64,000 bases of DNA from UBA7672 sp041166025 (GTDB lineage Bacteria; Pseudomonadota; Alphaproteobacteria; Caulobacterales; Hyphomonadaceae), in NCBI GenBank assembly GCA_041166025.1, contig JBEAMJ010000028.1, positions 207,942-271,941 on the forward strand, written 5' to 3'. Below the pieces are notes generated by a model. It worked only from the letters and a program-made list of their open reading frames with translations, did no database searches and was not told the origin of the DNA. Below are positions 26,553-34,105 of this stretch, piece after piece. The first letter of the stretch is position 1, and every line of letters begins with the position of its first letter. The position numbers and the translations under genes were made by a program.

Positions 26553-27764
26553 TTGGAAGATCAGTTTTACGAGGACGGCGTCTCCATCGCAGACCGTATC
26601 GGCAAGCTCGTGGCGCTGGTCGAGCCCGAGACGGTCGCCGCAATGGCGATTGGCGCACGCGAAGATATGAAACTGCGCCATGCCCCGCTTCTTCTCGTGC
26701 GCGAAATGGCGCGCCATGAGGGCCACAAGGCCCTCGTCGCGGCGACGCTCGAACGCATTGTCCAACGTCCCGACGAACTCACCGAGTTCCTGGCGATCTA
26801 CTGGGCAGATGCGCTTGGACCGATGCAGCAACGCAAGCGCGCAGCTGTGTCGGCGCAGGTCAAGAAGGGCCTTGCGCATGCGTTGACCAAGTTCGACGCC
26901 TACCAGCTTGCCAAGTACGACCGCGACGGCGCCGTGCGGATTCGCGATGTGCTGTTCCTGACCCATGCCAAGCCGAAAGATGCGACGCAGGAAAAAGTCT
27001 GGAAGGAGCTGGTCGACGGCAAGCTGGCCGCACCGGATACCTGGGAGGTTGCTCTCTCGGGCGGGGCAAACAAGCGCGAGACGTTCGAGCGCCTTATCGC
27101 CGAGCGCAAGCTTGGCGCGCTCGCTCTTCTGCGCAACCTCCGCGGCATGCTCGCGGCGGGGGTGAAGAAGCAGGCGATCGCCCGAGCGCTGGAGGACATG
27201 CGGACCGACCGCGTGCTGCCCTACCGATTCATCGCGGCGGCGCAACACGCGCCCGATCTCGAGCCGGAGCTGGAGCACGCGATGTTCCGCGCAATCGAGG
27301 GGCATGCTCGCCTGCCCGGCCAGACGCGTATCCTGGTTGATGTCTCGGGCTCGATGGATGCGCAGATTTCTGCGCGCTCTGAGATGCGCCAACTCGATGC
27401 GGCCTGCGGCCTCGCCGTTCTCGCGCGCGAGATCTGCGAGGACGTGGAGATCTTCACGTTCTCGAACGAGGTGAAGAAGGTTCCGCCCCGTCGTGGCTTC
27501 GCCCTGCGCGACGCCATCGTCAAATCCCAGCCGCATGGCGGCACGGAGCTTGGCAAGGCAGTAGCGCAGGTCGACCAGAAGGCCACGCGCCTCATCGTCT
27601 TCACTGACGAGCAGGCGCATGATCCGGTCGGCGCACCGAAAGGCCTTGGCTACATGGTCAACGTCGCCTCCTATCAGCACGGCGTCGGCCATGGGCCGTG
27701 GCGCCGCATCGACGGGTTCAGCGAGAAGATTCTCGACTGGATCATCGCGATGGAAGGTGATTGA
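26553..27764 (+). CDS. rsr: TROVE-domain protein (bacterial Ro60/Rsr), N-terminally short
   Basis: Ro60 proteins are ring-shaped RNA-binding proteins that hold Y RNAs on their rim and act in RNA quality control, often with exoribonucleases. The 403-residue product covers the HEAT-like TROVE ring (EDQFYEDGVSIADRI, LRHAPLLLVREMARHEG, RDVLFLTHAKPKD, ALALLRNLRGML, RVLPYRFIAAAQHAP) and a C-terminal von Willebrand A-like domain with an intact MIDAS: DVSGSM, the Thr in HGGTELG and FTDEQ. About 40-50 residues that normally precede EDQFYEDG are missing. The frame is open back to the TAG in the D arm of module F (26478), but there is no ATG or ribosome site. TTG at 26553 is the best start available. 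The identity is sure; the start is not. Confidence 0.88.
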   Translation: MEDQFYEDGVSIADRIGKLVALVEPETVAAMAIGAREDMKLRHAPLLLVREMARHEGHKALVAATLERIVQRPDELTEFLAIYWADALGPMQQRKRAAVSAQVKKGLAHALTKFDAYQLAKYDRDGAVRIRDVLFLTHAKPKDATQEKVWKELVDGKLAAPDTWEVALSGGANKRETFERLIAERKLGALALLRNLRGMLAAGVKKQAIARALEDMRTDRVLPYRFIAAAQHAPDLEPELEHAMFRAIEGHARLPGQTRILVDVSGSMDAQISARSEMRQLDAACGLAVLAREICEDVEIFTFSNEVKKVPPRRGFALRDAIVKSQPHGGTELGKAVAQVDQKATRLIVFTDEQAHDPVGAPKGLGYMVNVASYQHGVGHGPWRRIDGFSEKILDWIIAMEGD

Positions 27765-27768
27765 TCTG

Positions 27769-27799
27769 CCGCCTCTCCCCGGAACGGGAGAGGCGGTTT
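27769..27799 (+). terminator. terminator after the TROVE gene
   Basis: CCGCCTCTCCC pairs perfectly with GGGAGAGGCGG (11 pairs) around a six-base loop and is followed by TTTA, five bases after the TROVE stop. With the terminator at 25527-25561 it brackets array plus TROVE as one discrete unit. Confidence 0.7.
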
Positions 27800-27825
27800 A
27801 CGCTTGATCCGCCGGAGAAGCCTTG

Positions 27826-28497
27826 ATGAAGCCCCGCGAGCGCATCGCCACCGCCAGAGTCCCGGGCGGCGTTGAACTTCGCCTCGAGCGCCATGGCGAC
27901 GACCACATGATTATGGTCGACAGCAACGAATTGATGAGCAGCCGTGTCGGCGGATCGGAGGAAGCTCTGGCCACAATGACCTGCGACCGCCTGCCGGATC
28001 TCCACGCGCCATGCCTCCTCATCGGCGGCTATGGCATGGGCTTTACCCTGCGCGCCGCCTTGGGCAGGCTCGGGCCGAACGCACACATCACCGTAGCAGA
28101 ACTCGTTCCCGAGATCATCGCCTGGGCGCGCGGCCCCATGGCGACGCTTACTGCGGGCTGCCTCGACGATCCACGCGTGAGGCTGGTATCCGGCGATGTG
28201 GCCACGGCAATCAATGCAGGGCCGGCCCGCTTTGATGCCATACTCCTCGACGTCGACAACGGGCCTTCGGGTCTTGTCCGCGCCGCCAATGATGGGCTCT
28301 ATGCGGTCAGAGGCCTTGCCGCGGCGAGTGCCGCGCTGCGCCCCGGCGGCATCCTCGCGATCTGGTCCGCCGCCCCTGACGCAGCCTTCACCAAACGGCT
28401 GAAACACGCGGGCTTCACGGTCGAGGAAGTCACCGTCCGCGCCCGCAGCAACGGCAAGGGCCCGCGCCATACGATCTGGTTTGCCAGCAAGGGTTGA
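27826..28497 (+). CDS. spermidine-synthase-like SAM-dependent protein
   Basis: The 223-residue protein has a Rossmann methyltransferase fold with LIGGYGMGFTLRAAL (SAM or decarboxylated-SAM loop), VAELVPEII, SGDVATAI and ILLDVDNGPSG, resembling the spermidine synthase/SpeE-like family. The N-terminal part (ELRLERHGDDHMIMVDSNELMSS) fits that family too. True polyamine synthases carry DxG.. and a Tyr/Asp pair in the active site that I cannot confirm, so the substrate is open. ATG 27826 is preceded by a TTG. It is separated from the TROVE gene by a terminator. Confidence 0.75.
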   Translation: MKPRERIATARVPGGVELRLERHGDDHMIMVDSNELMSSRVGGSEEALATMTCDRLPDLHAPCLLIGGYGMGFTLRAALGRLGPNAHITVAELVPEIIAWARGPMATLTAGCLDDPRVRLVSGDVATAINAGPARFDAILLDVDNGPSGLVRAANDGLYAVRGLAAASAALRPGGILAIWSAAPDAAFTKRLKHAGFTVEEVTVRARSNGKGPRHTIWFASKG

Positions 28498-28498
28498 T

Positions 28499-29413
28499 CT
28501 ACTGCGCCGACGGGCTTTCCACCCGCCATCCGGCGCCCTCGCCCTGCTTCATCACCTCACAAAGCCACGGCAACGCCGCGCGCAGGTGCTCAGCAACCCC
28601 GAACGGCGCGTTGGCGATCACGACGCCGGCGCCGGCGAGCTTTCCCTCGCCGAGCGCACGCACCCAGAGATCGGCGACAAGGATTTTCTCGGGCGCGATG
28701 GCGCCCGACTCGATGAGCATCGTGGCAAGTTCACCATCGAACGCTGTGACCTGCTCGTGGTGCTTGATCGGGCGCCAGAAGATGTAGACCCCCTGCGGCC
28801 AGCGTTTCACGCCCGCGCGCGCAGCCTTCAGCATCCAGTCGAAATCTGCCTTACGCGTCGCCGTGCCTGCCTCGAAGGGCGGATCGACCAGAACCAGCCC
28901 ACGCCGCTCCGGGGGCGGCAGAAAGGCAGGCAACGCTTCGAAGCCATCGCGCTGCTCGATCTTTACACGCCTGTCGCGGCCCATGGCCTCGCGCAGAAGT
29001 TCGCAGCTGCCCTCGTGCAGCTCGCACAGGCGCAGCGCATCTTCCCCCCGCGCCATACGCTGAGCGATGAAGGGAGAACCGGGGTAGTGTTTCAGGCCTG
29101 CCGCGTTCATGCCGCGGATAATGTTGAGCCACGGCGCAAGCGCGTTCCGGACAGCCTGCGGCGCGCCGCGCTCGACATCCCAGACCCTGCCCACACCATC
29201 GCGCCATTCGGGGCTACGGCCCGCTTCCTCGCTTTCGAGGTCGTAGACGCCGATCCCGGCATGCGTGTCGATGTAGCGATAGGGCGCGGGCTTCTGACTG
29301 AGGCGGTCAAAGCAGAGGGCCAGCGCCACGTGCTTGACCACGTCGGCGAAGTTTCCCGCATGAAAGGCGTGGCGGTAATTCAGGTTACGCTCCTGGCCCA
29401 ACATATGACGCAC
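28499..29413 (-). CDS. rlmJ: 23S rRNA (adenine-2030-N6)-methyltransferase
   Basis: RlmJ methylates A2030 in 23S rRNA. The 304-residue protein contains NYRHAFHAGNFADVVKH near the N-terminus, YIDTHAGIGVYDL (SAM site), YPGSPFIA, CELHEGSCELL and the catalytic LVDPPFE (DPPF) motif. An ATG three codons in would give a start closer to the usual one. It converges on the SpeE-like gene with one base between the stops and is divergent from the zinc-ribbon gene. Confidence 0.95.
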   Translation of the reverse strand: MRHMLGQERNLNYRHAFHAGNFADVVKHVALALCFDRLSQKPAPYRYIDTHAGIGVYDLESEEAGRSPEWRDGVGRVWDVERGAPQAVRNALAPWLNIIRGMNAAGLKHYPGSPFIAQRMARGEDALRLCELHEGSCELLREAMGRDRRVKIEQRDGFEALPAFLPPPERRGLVLVDPPFEAGTATRKADFDWMLKAARAGVKRWPQGVYIFWRPIKHHEQVTAFDGELATMLIESGAIAPEKILVADLWVRALGEGKLAGAGVVIANAPFGVAEHLRAALPWLCEVMKQGEGAGWRVESPSAQ

Positions 29414-29506
29414 TTATCATTGCTCCTTCGACGATGAAACTTGCGCACGCCAGCGAACTTCCTAAGTGCTTGTTCAGCCAGACATTCAAGCCAACCGGAG
29501 CCCGCC

Positions 29507-29860
29507 TTGCCGCTATTTCTCTGCCCAAACGACAACTCGCAGATGCAGAAGATCTCGCGCGAGGGCGTCGACATCGACATCTGTCCCAGCTGCAAGGGCG
29601 TCTGGCTTGACCGAGGCGAGCTGGACAAGCTGCTCGTCGCCGAGCGCGAGGAATCAGAAAAATCGGTGCAGGCGCATCGCCGCTTCCAGGAAGAGGTAAA
29701 GAGCTTCGAGCGCAATCCGGATGAATGGAAGCGCACGCACAAGTACGACGACGATCGCAAGCGGTATCGCTACGACGGCGACGACGACTATGACGACGAC
29801 GACAAGTATCGTCGGCGCAAGCGCCGGGGCGGGTTCGATCTGTTCGACATCTTCGACTGA
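29507..29860 (+). CDS. TFIIB-type zinc-ribbon protein
   Basis: The 117-residue protein begins at a TTG with GGAG six bases before it; an upstream in-frame TTG at 29441 has no ribosome site. It has the zf-TFIIB pattern CPNDNSQMQK, then CPSCKGVWLDRGEL. The first knuckle is C-P-N-D, so one ligand would be Asp or water rather than Cys. The second half is charged (Asp- and Arg/Lys-rich), ending FDLFDIFD. Family members are of unknown function, perhaps nucleic-acid or metal binding. Confidence 0.8.
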   Translation: MPLFLCPNDNSQMQKISREGVDIDICPSCKGVWLDRGELDKLLVAEREESEKSVQAHRRFQEEVKSFERNPDEWKRTHKYDDDRKRYRYDGDDDYDDDDKYRRRKRRGGFDLFDIFD

Positions 29861-30625
29861 TCAGTCGCCGAAACCCGGGTCCGTGTGATCCGGGTTGAAA
29901 CCGAGGCGCCCGACAGTGGTGTTGAGCCCGCCGAGGCTTGCAGCCCCGCCCGCCATTGCCGCCATTTGCCCGCGATCGTCAGCCGACCCTGGTGGGGCTT
30001 TGGCGACGCTGCGCGTGCCGTTGCCGGAGATCCATTCCCCGCCCTCGCATCCGACCTTCCAGCGGCATGTCGGCATGTACTCGGCAAAGTGCTGCGCCAG
30101 CTCCTGCTTCGACCGAGGCGTCATGGAATCCATCGTTCCGACGCGGGCAGCCCAGTTATCCACGCAGTGCTTCGGCTTCTTGCCGATCTTCGCCTCGCAG
30201 GGATTGCCGTAGGCGAGAGCATCGAGGCCCTTCGCGCCGCCTGGCAGCAGGATCTCTGGTGGCAGGTACTCGCCGCCGGGCTCTGCTGAGCTTGCGGCCG
30301 AGGTGGTTGTGCCTGCACGCTTCTGTCTGCGCGGGTCAGGCGGCGTCTCGCCGGACGCTTTCGGCGCCGGGGCAGGCGCACGTGGCGGCGACACGCCGGC
30401 GCTGAGTTCCGGCTCAGGCTCGGGCACGGCGGCGACCGGCACGAAGGTCAGCTCCATAAGTTCGGGCGGACGCGGGCGCGGCGCGTCGATGGCAGCAGCC
30501 GAACCGAGCACGCTGGCGATCACGGCAATGAGGCCAAAATGAACGGCCACGGACCCAGCCGCAGGTCCAAGCCTGCGCCAGCCGGGCCAGACCGCAAGCT
30601 GATCAATGCGCTCCCGCAATCCCAT
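29861..30625 (-). CDS. membrane-anchored Pro-rich protein of unknown function
   Basis: The 254-residue protein has a short basic head, one membrane helix at about residues 23-45, and a Pro/Glu/Ala-rich linker (PEPEPE, PPRAPAPAPKA) as in TonB-like proteins. A Cys-containing periplasmic domain follows (NPCEAKIGKKPKHCVDNW, MPTCRWKVGCEGGEW) and a Gly-rich tail. No TonB C-terminal domain is visible. It lies about 55 bases downstream of the ClpP-like gene on the same strand. I do not recognise a family. Confidence 0.6.
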   Translation of the reverse strand: MGLRERIDQLAVWPGWRRLGPAAGSVAVHFGLIAVIASVLGSAAAIDAPRPRPPELMELTFVPVAAVPEPEPELSAGVSPPRAPAPAPKASGETPPDPRRQKRAGTTTSAASSAEPGGEYLPPEILLPGGAKGLDALAYGNPCEAKIGKKPKHCVDNWAARVGTMDSMTPRSKQELAQHFAEYMPTCRWKVGCEGGEWISGNGTRSVAKAPPGSADDRGQMAAMAGGAASLGGLNTTVGRLGFNPDHTDPGFGD

Positions 30626-30682
30626 CGTCCCGGACTATGAACAGATCCGGCGTCTGGACGAAACGATGAATTCTGCCCCGGC

Positions 30683-31306
30683 CTAGAGAATTTCGGCGTG
30701 CGAGGTCACAATCTTGCCTACAAGGCCGTAGGCAAGGGCCTGTTCTGCGCTCATCCAGTAGTCGCGGTCGGTGTCCTTCTTGATCTGTTCGAGAGCCTGG
30801 CCTGTCGCCGCCGCGAAGATCTTGTTGAGACGCTCACGCATGCGGATGATCTCGCGAGCCTGGATCTCCACATCGGAGGCCTGGCCGCCCACGCCGCCAC
30901 GAGGCTCGTGCAGCAGGAAGCGGGTGTTGGGCAGACAGAACCGGTTCTCCTTCTTGCCTGCCGCATAGATCAGCGCGCCCGCCGAAGCGCACCATCCCGT
31001 TCCGAGAATCTTCACCGGCGCGCGCACGAACTTGATCATGTCGTGGATCATGTCGCCGCTTTCGACATGTCCGCCCGGCGAGGACAGCACAAGAAGGATC
31101 GGCTTGTCGCTGACAGCGGAATAGCCGAGGAGCTGGGCGCAGACCGAGCGCGCGATCTTGTCGTTGATCTCGCCTGTCAGCAGGATCGTGCGGGCGTCGA
31201 ACAGCGCCTTCTCAAGTTGCGAAGAGGTGCTCTCCTCCTTCTTCGACTCGGGGCTTTCGCCCTCATCGTCCTCGTCGAGATGGAAGAAGTCGGGGCGATT
31301 CATCAT
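30683..31306 (-). CDS. clpP: ClpP-like ATP-dependent protease subunit
   Basis: The 207-residue protein is ClpP-type (LSSPGGHVESGDMIHDMIKF) with nucleophile Ser108 in CASAGA, His133 in LLHEPRGG and an Asp in KKDTDRD. The usual GMAAS and MIHQP motifs are altered to GWCAS and LLHEP, and there is an acidic N-terminal extension of about 30 residues. No clpX or tig is nearby, so this is probably a divergent second ClpP rather than the housekeeping copy. Two Met codons (MM) allow a start three bases later. Confidence 0.85.
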   Translation of the reverse strand: MMNRPDFFHLDEDDEGESPESKKEESTSSQLEKALFDARTILLTGEINDKIARSVCAQLLGYSAVSDKPILLVLSSPGGHVESGDMIHDMIKFVRAPVKILGTGWCASAGALIYAAGKKENRFCLPNTRFLLHEPRGGVGGQASDVEIQAREIIRMRERLNKIFAAATGQALEQIKKDTDRDYWMSAEQALAYGLVGKIVTSHAEIL

Positions 31307-31393
31307 GGCAACTCCGATGGCGCGAACCCGCCATAGGTGGCGGTCCGCGCGGCCCCGGTCAATGGCCGCCCTACCTCATTGAACCGCCAAGAG

Positions 31394-31921
31394 TTAATGC
31401 CCGGCGAACCAGACGAGGTAACTCACCTCGATCCCCTGCCCTGCCAGCCTTGAATCGCCTTGAAGTTCGGGAAGGCAGACCAGGAACGCCGCACCCGCTA
31501 TCTTCGCCCCTGCCTTGCGCAGAAGCTTGACCGCCGCCAGCGCCGTGCCGCCCGTTGCAATGAGATCGTCCACGAGCAGCACGCGGTCGCCCGGCGCGAT
31601 CGCGTCGACATGCATTTCCATAGCGTCAACGCCGTATTCGAGCTCGTAGCTCTCGGTGATCACGCTGTGCGGGAGCTTGCCCTTTTTGCGCAGCGGTACG
31701 AAGCCCGCTGACAATTGGTGGGCCACGGCGCCGCCCAGAATGAACCCGCGCGCCTCGATGCCGGCCACCTTGTCGATCTTGGATCCCGCCCAGGGCTGAA
31801 CCAGCTCGTCAACAGCCTGCCGGAACGCACGAGGATTTCCCATCAGCGTGGTGACATCCCGGAACATGATGCCTCTTTTCGGGAAGTCCGGAATTGAGCG
31901 GATCGCGTCCTTGAGTTCCAT
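31394..31921 (-). CDS. apt: adenine phosphoribosyltransferase
   Basis: Apt salvages adenine to AMP with PRPP. The 175-residue protein has FPKRGIMFRDVTTL, AGIEARGFILGGA, the PRPP loop VLLVDDLIATGGTA and the C-terminal E-V-x-Y region. It is about 90 bases upstream of the ClpP-like gene on the same strand. A plausible functional partner, MTA phosphorylase, which releases adenine, lies nearby at 34798. Confidence 0.97.
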   Translation of the reverse strand: MELKDAIRSIPDFPKRGIMFRDVTTLMGNPRAFRQAVDELVQPWAGSKIDKVAGIEARGFILGGAVAHQLSAGFVPLRKKGKLPHSVITESYELEYGVDAMEMHVDAIAPGDRVLLVDDLIATGGTALAAVKLLRKAGAKIAGAAFLVCLPELQGDSRLAGQGIEVSYLVWFAGH

Positions 31922-31994
31922 GCGTGGTCCCTGTCTCGCGCACCGGTACCTAGAGCATGCGCGCGTGTCGGGAAAGTGACCCCTGGGAATCGCT

Positions 31995-32016
31995 GCTGCG
32001 TTGGCCCAAACGCAGC
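31995..32016 (-). terminator. stem-loop after the PDZ-hydrolase gene
   Basis: GCTGCGTT and AACGCAGC pair perfectly around GGCCCA, just beyond the stop of the leftward gene at 32020. There is no T run on either side, so it may protect the mRNA end rather than terminate. Confidence 0.4.
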
Positions 32017-32019
32017 TGG

Positions 32020-33387
32020 CTATGCTTCAGGAACAGGCAGCTCCGCAATCCAGTCGGCCAGCACGCGGGTCAGTTCGGGGTTGTAGGGCGGCTGTTCGCG
32101 CAAGGGCGCGTCGCCGACGTTTGTCCGCCGTACCTCTTCAGGTGTTCCCTCGATGGCGAAGCCATGGCCGGTTCGCGCAAGGGTCGCATAGCGCGCGCCG
32201 CCGGGCCGGTAGTGATTCACGATGTCGACGATGAGACGATGGTCGCGGTCGTCGATCGCGGCGAAATCGACCTCGCCGTAGACGGCCAGAACGGGCGACT
32301 TGGTATCGCGCCAGGCCGCAGCAAGGCGCTGTGCGCCCACGCCACGCCAGTAGGCGATGGTGCGACCAAGGATCAGGTCTTTGCCGTCCCACGCCAGCGC
32401 ATCGCGCAGGAGCTCAGCGTTTGAGGGCGACACCTCAGCAATCTGGGCGAGCGTCCGGTCGGTCTTGAAGATGGCGTCGAGCACAGGCCGGATCGCTTCA
32501 GCTAGAGCCTCGCTCTCGGCCGGGTCTGCTCCGTAGGCATGAAAGCTCTGCAGACGGAAAAGATCCTGCATATAATCATGCCAGCTTCGCAGCACCGTCC
32601 CGTAGACGGCGACGCCACGCAGGCCGCCCCTCTCAGCAGCCAACAGGGGCGCCTGCACGCCACCCATGGAGTGCCCCAGCAGGACGATGCGCTCGGGCTT
32701 GACGCCTCGCTGCTCGATCAGCGCCTTCAGGCCTGCCCGGAAAGCATCGAGTTCCCCATCGAAATCGGTCTCGAGGCAGTGCGGGCCGCCCTGGCTATCG
32801 CCCATGCCGGGTTTCTCAACGCGGTAGGTAGCTATGCCCCGGTCCGCGAGGCCCTGGGCCAGCGTGGCGTAAGGATGGCCCGGCTGGGCGCCTTCCATCG
32901 ATCCGCAATAATAGCCCTGGAGCAGATAGACGACCGGCGCATGCGAGCCGGCCCGGTCGGGCGTCACCATGATATCGCGCAGGAGACCGCCGCGAAACGG
33001 AACTGCGCCATACTCCGCGCTGGCGCCGGTATAGGTCTCCACCGGTCGCGGCGTCGCCGAGGCTTCGCCCGTGCGGGGCTTGCCGTCGCGCTGGTAACTG
33101 ACACTCGCCCGCGCGCCTGCCCGCAGCTTGTCCGCTTCTGTGACGAGTGTGCGGCTATCGGTGATGGCGACGCCGTTGAGCGCCGTGATGATATCGCCGC
33201 TCTGAACACCCGCCTTCTCGGCTGTTGATCCCGGGGCCACGTTGAGAACGCGCGCGCCGCTGGCGGCAGCCTCAATCCCAACGCCAAGCATTCCCTTGCG
33301 TGCGAGTCCGCCGGTCTGGGCCAAAGCGGGCGCGGCAAGAAACAGCGAAGCGAGAGCCAGACCTGAGAGAGGGCGCAGCCGGGTCAT
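32020..33387 (-). CDS. secreted PDZ-alpha/beta hydrolase
   Basis: The 455-residue protein begins at the second Met (33387): GGAG lies seven bases before it, whereas the first Met at 33393 touches that site. It has a signal peptide ending ALAQ, then a PDZ domain (MLGVGIEAAASGARVLNVAPGS..., GVQSGDIITALNGV) at about residues 33-110, then an alpha/beta hydrolase with nucleophile Ser in LLGHSMGGVQ and a likely His in ARTGHGF. PDZ domains usually sit on proteases, so this pairing is uncommon. A perfect palindrome lies just upstream (33399-33421). Substrate unknown. Confidence 0.85.
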   Translation of the reverse strand: MTRLRPLSGLALASLFLAAPALAQTGGLARKGMLGVGIEAAASGARVLNVAPGSTAEKAGVQSGDIITALNGVAITDSRTLVTEADKLRAGARASVSYQRDGKPRTGEASATPRPVETYTGASAEYGAVPFRGGLLRDIMVTPDRAGSHAPVVYLLQGYYCGSMEGAQPGHPYATLAQGLADRGIATYRVEKPGMGDSQGGPHCLETDFDGELDAFRAGLKALIEQRGVKPERIVLLGHSMGGVQAPLLAAERGGLRGVAVYGTVLRSWHDYMQDLFRLQSFHAYGADPAESEALAEAIRPVLDAIFKTDRTLAQIAEVSPSNAELLRDALAWDGKDLILGRTIAYWRGVGAQRLAAAWRDTKSPVLAVYGEVDFAAIDDRDHRLIVDIVNHYRPGGARYATLARTGHGFAIEGTPEEVRRTNVGDAPLREQPPYNPELTRVLADWIAELPVPEA

Positions 33388-33398
33388 TCCCATTCTCC

Positions 33399-33421
33399 GT
33401 GATATCGAATTTCGATATCAC
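33399..33421. promoter_or_regulatory. perfect 23-base palindrome, probable operator
   Basis: Two 11-base arms (GTGATATCGAA and TTCGATATCAC) flank a single T directly before the ribosome site of the PDZ-hydrolase gene. The core TATCGA-N-TCGATA style resembles operators of small winged-helix repressors such as the PadR type, but the regulator is not in the window. A dimer bound here would block transcription or translation start. Confidence 0.7.
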
Positions 33422-33448
33422 AGCACGGACCGCCTTGCAGTTCAACCG

Positions 33449-34093
33449 TCAGGCTTGATCCGATCGCGGCAACTGTTGCGTCTCCGCCTCAGCGCCGTTC
33501 ACCCAGGCTGAAAAGCTTGGTTCGGCCCACATGCGATCGATATAGCCCTGCGCCTCGGGCGAGCGTGGGATCGCGTAGGTGACAAACCGGGTCACCACGG
33601 GCGCATACATCGCGTCCGCGATTGACCACGCGCCAAACAGGAACGGGCCGCCTGAACGGCCCAGCCAGTCGCGCCACAGCCTGTCCACATGCGCCGCATC
33701 CGCGAGGCCGTCCGCCGTCATGCGTCCGGCGTCGGTCCGGCGGCGAATATTCATCGGTGCGTCCCGGCGCAGGTCGGCGAAACCGGAGTGCATGATCGCC
33801 GCGGAGGATCGCGCCAGCGCGCGCGCCGTCGCATCCTTCGGCCAGAGCGCCGGGTTCTGCTCCGCCGCCCATTCGCAGATGGCGAGACTTTCGGCGACCA
33901 CCACGCCCCCGCCGAGATCCAAAGCAGGCACGCGGGCATTGGGAGAAACGGCGCCGAAGATGGGCTTGCCGCCGACCTCCGGCAGAAAGTGCTGCACTTC
34001 CTCGAAAGCGATGGCGCCGACGCGCAGCGCGAGCCAGGGGCGCATCGACCAGGAGGAATAGTTCTTGTTGCCGATATGAAGACGTGGCGTCAT
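33449..34093 (-). CDS. glutathione S-transferase family protein
   Basis: The 214-residue protein matches the GST branch that starts LHIGNKNYSSWSMRPWLAL, with the catalytic Ser region NYSSWS, SPNARVPALDLG, VVVAESLAICEW and a helical C-terminal domain ending in WAEPSFSAW. It is followed upstream by a LysE gene with 12 bases between, suggesting a shared transcript. The same GST + LysE pairing occurs at 24023-25297. Confidence 0.9.
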   Translation of the reverse strand: MTPRLHIGNKNYSSWSMRPWLALRVGAIAFEEVQHFLPEVGGKPIFGAVSPNARVPALDLGGGVVVAESLAICEWAAEQNPALWPKDATARALARSSAAIMHSGFADLRRDAPMNIRRRTDAGRMTADGLADAAHVDRLWRDWLGRSGGPFLFGAWSIADAMYAPVVTRFVTYAIPRSPEAQGYIDRMWAEPSFSAWVNGAEAETQQLPRSDQA

Positions 34094-34105
34094 TGGTCGC
34101 TCTCC

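Noticed and set aside
25275..27692. Long open frames over the RNA array on both strands (for example 25275-26180 and 26187-27692 on minus, 25690-26079 on plus)
   Set aside because: Their peptides (GFEPATPALQ, RQDSNLRPRRP, CSSAVEHVL) are those produced when tRNA arms are read as protein. The T-arm and D-arm sequences, base stems and fixed spacing explain the region better, and the frames lack ribosome sites.
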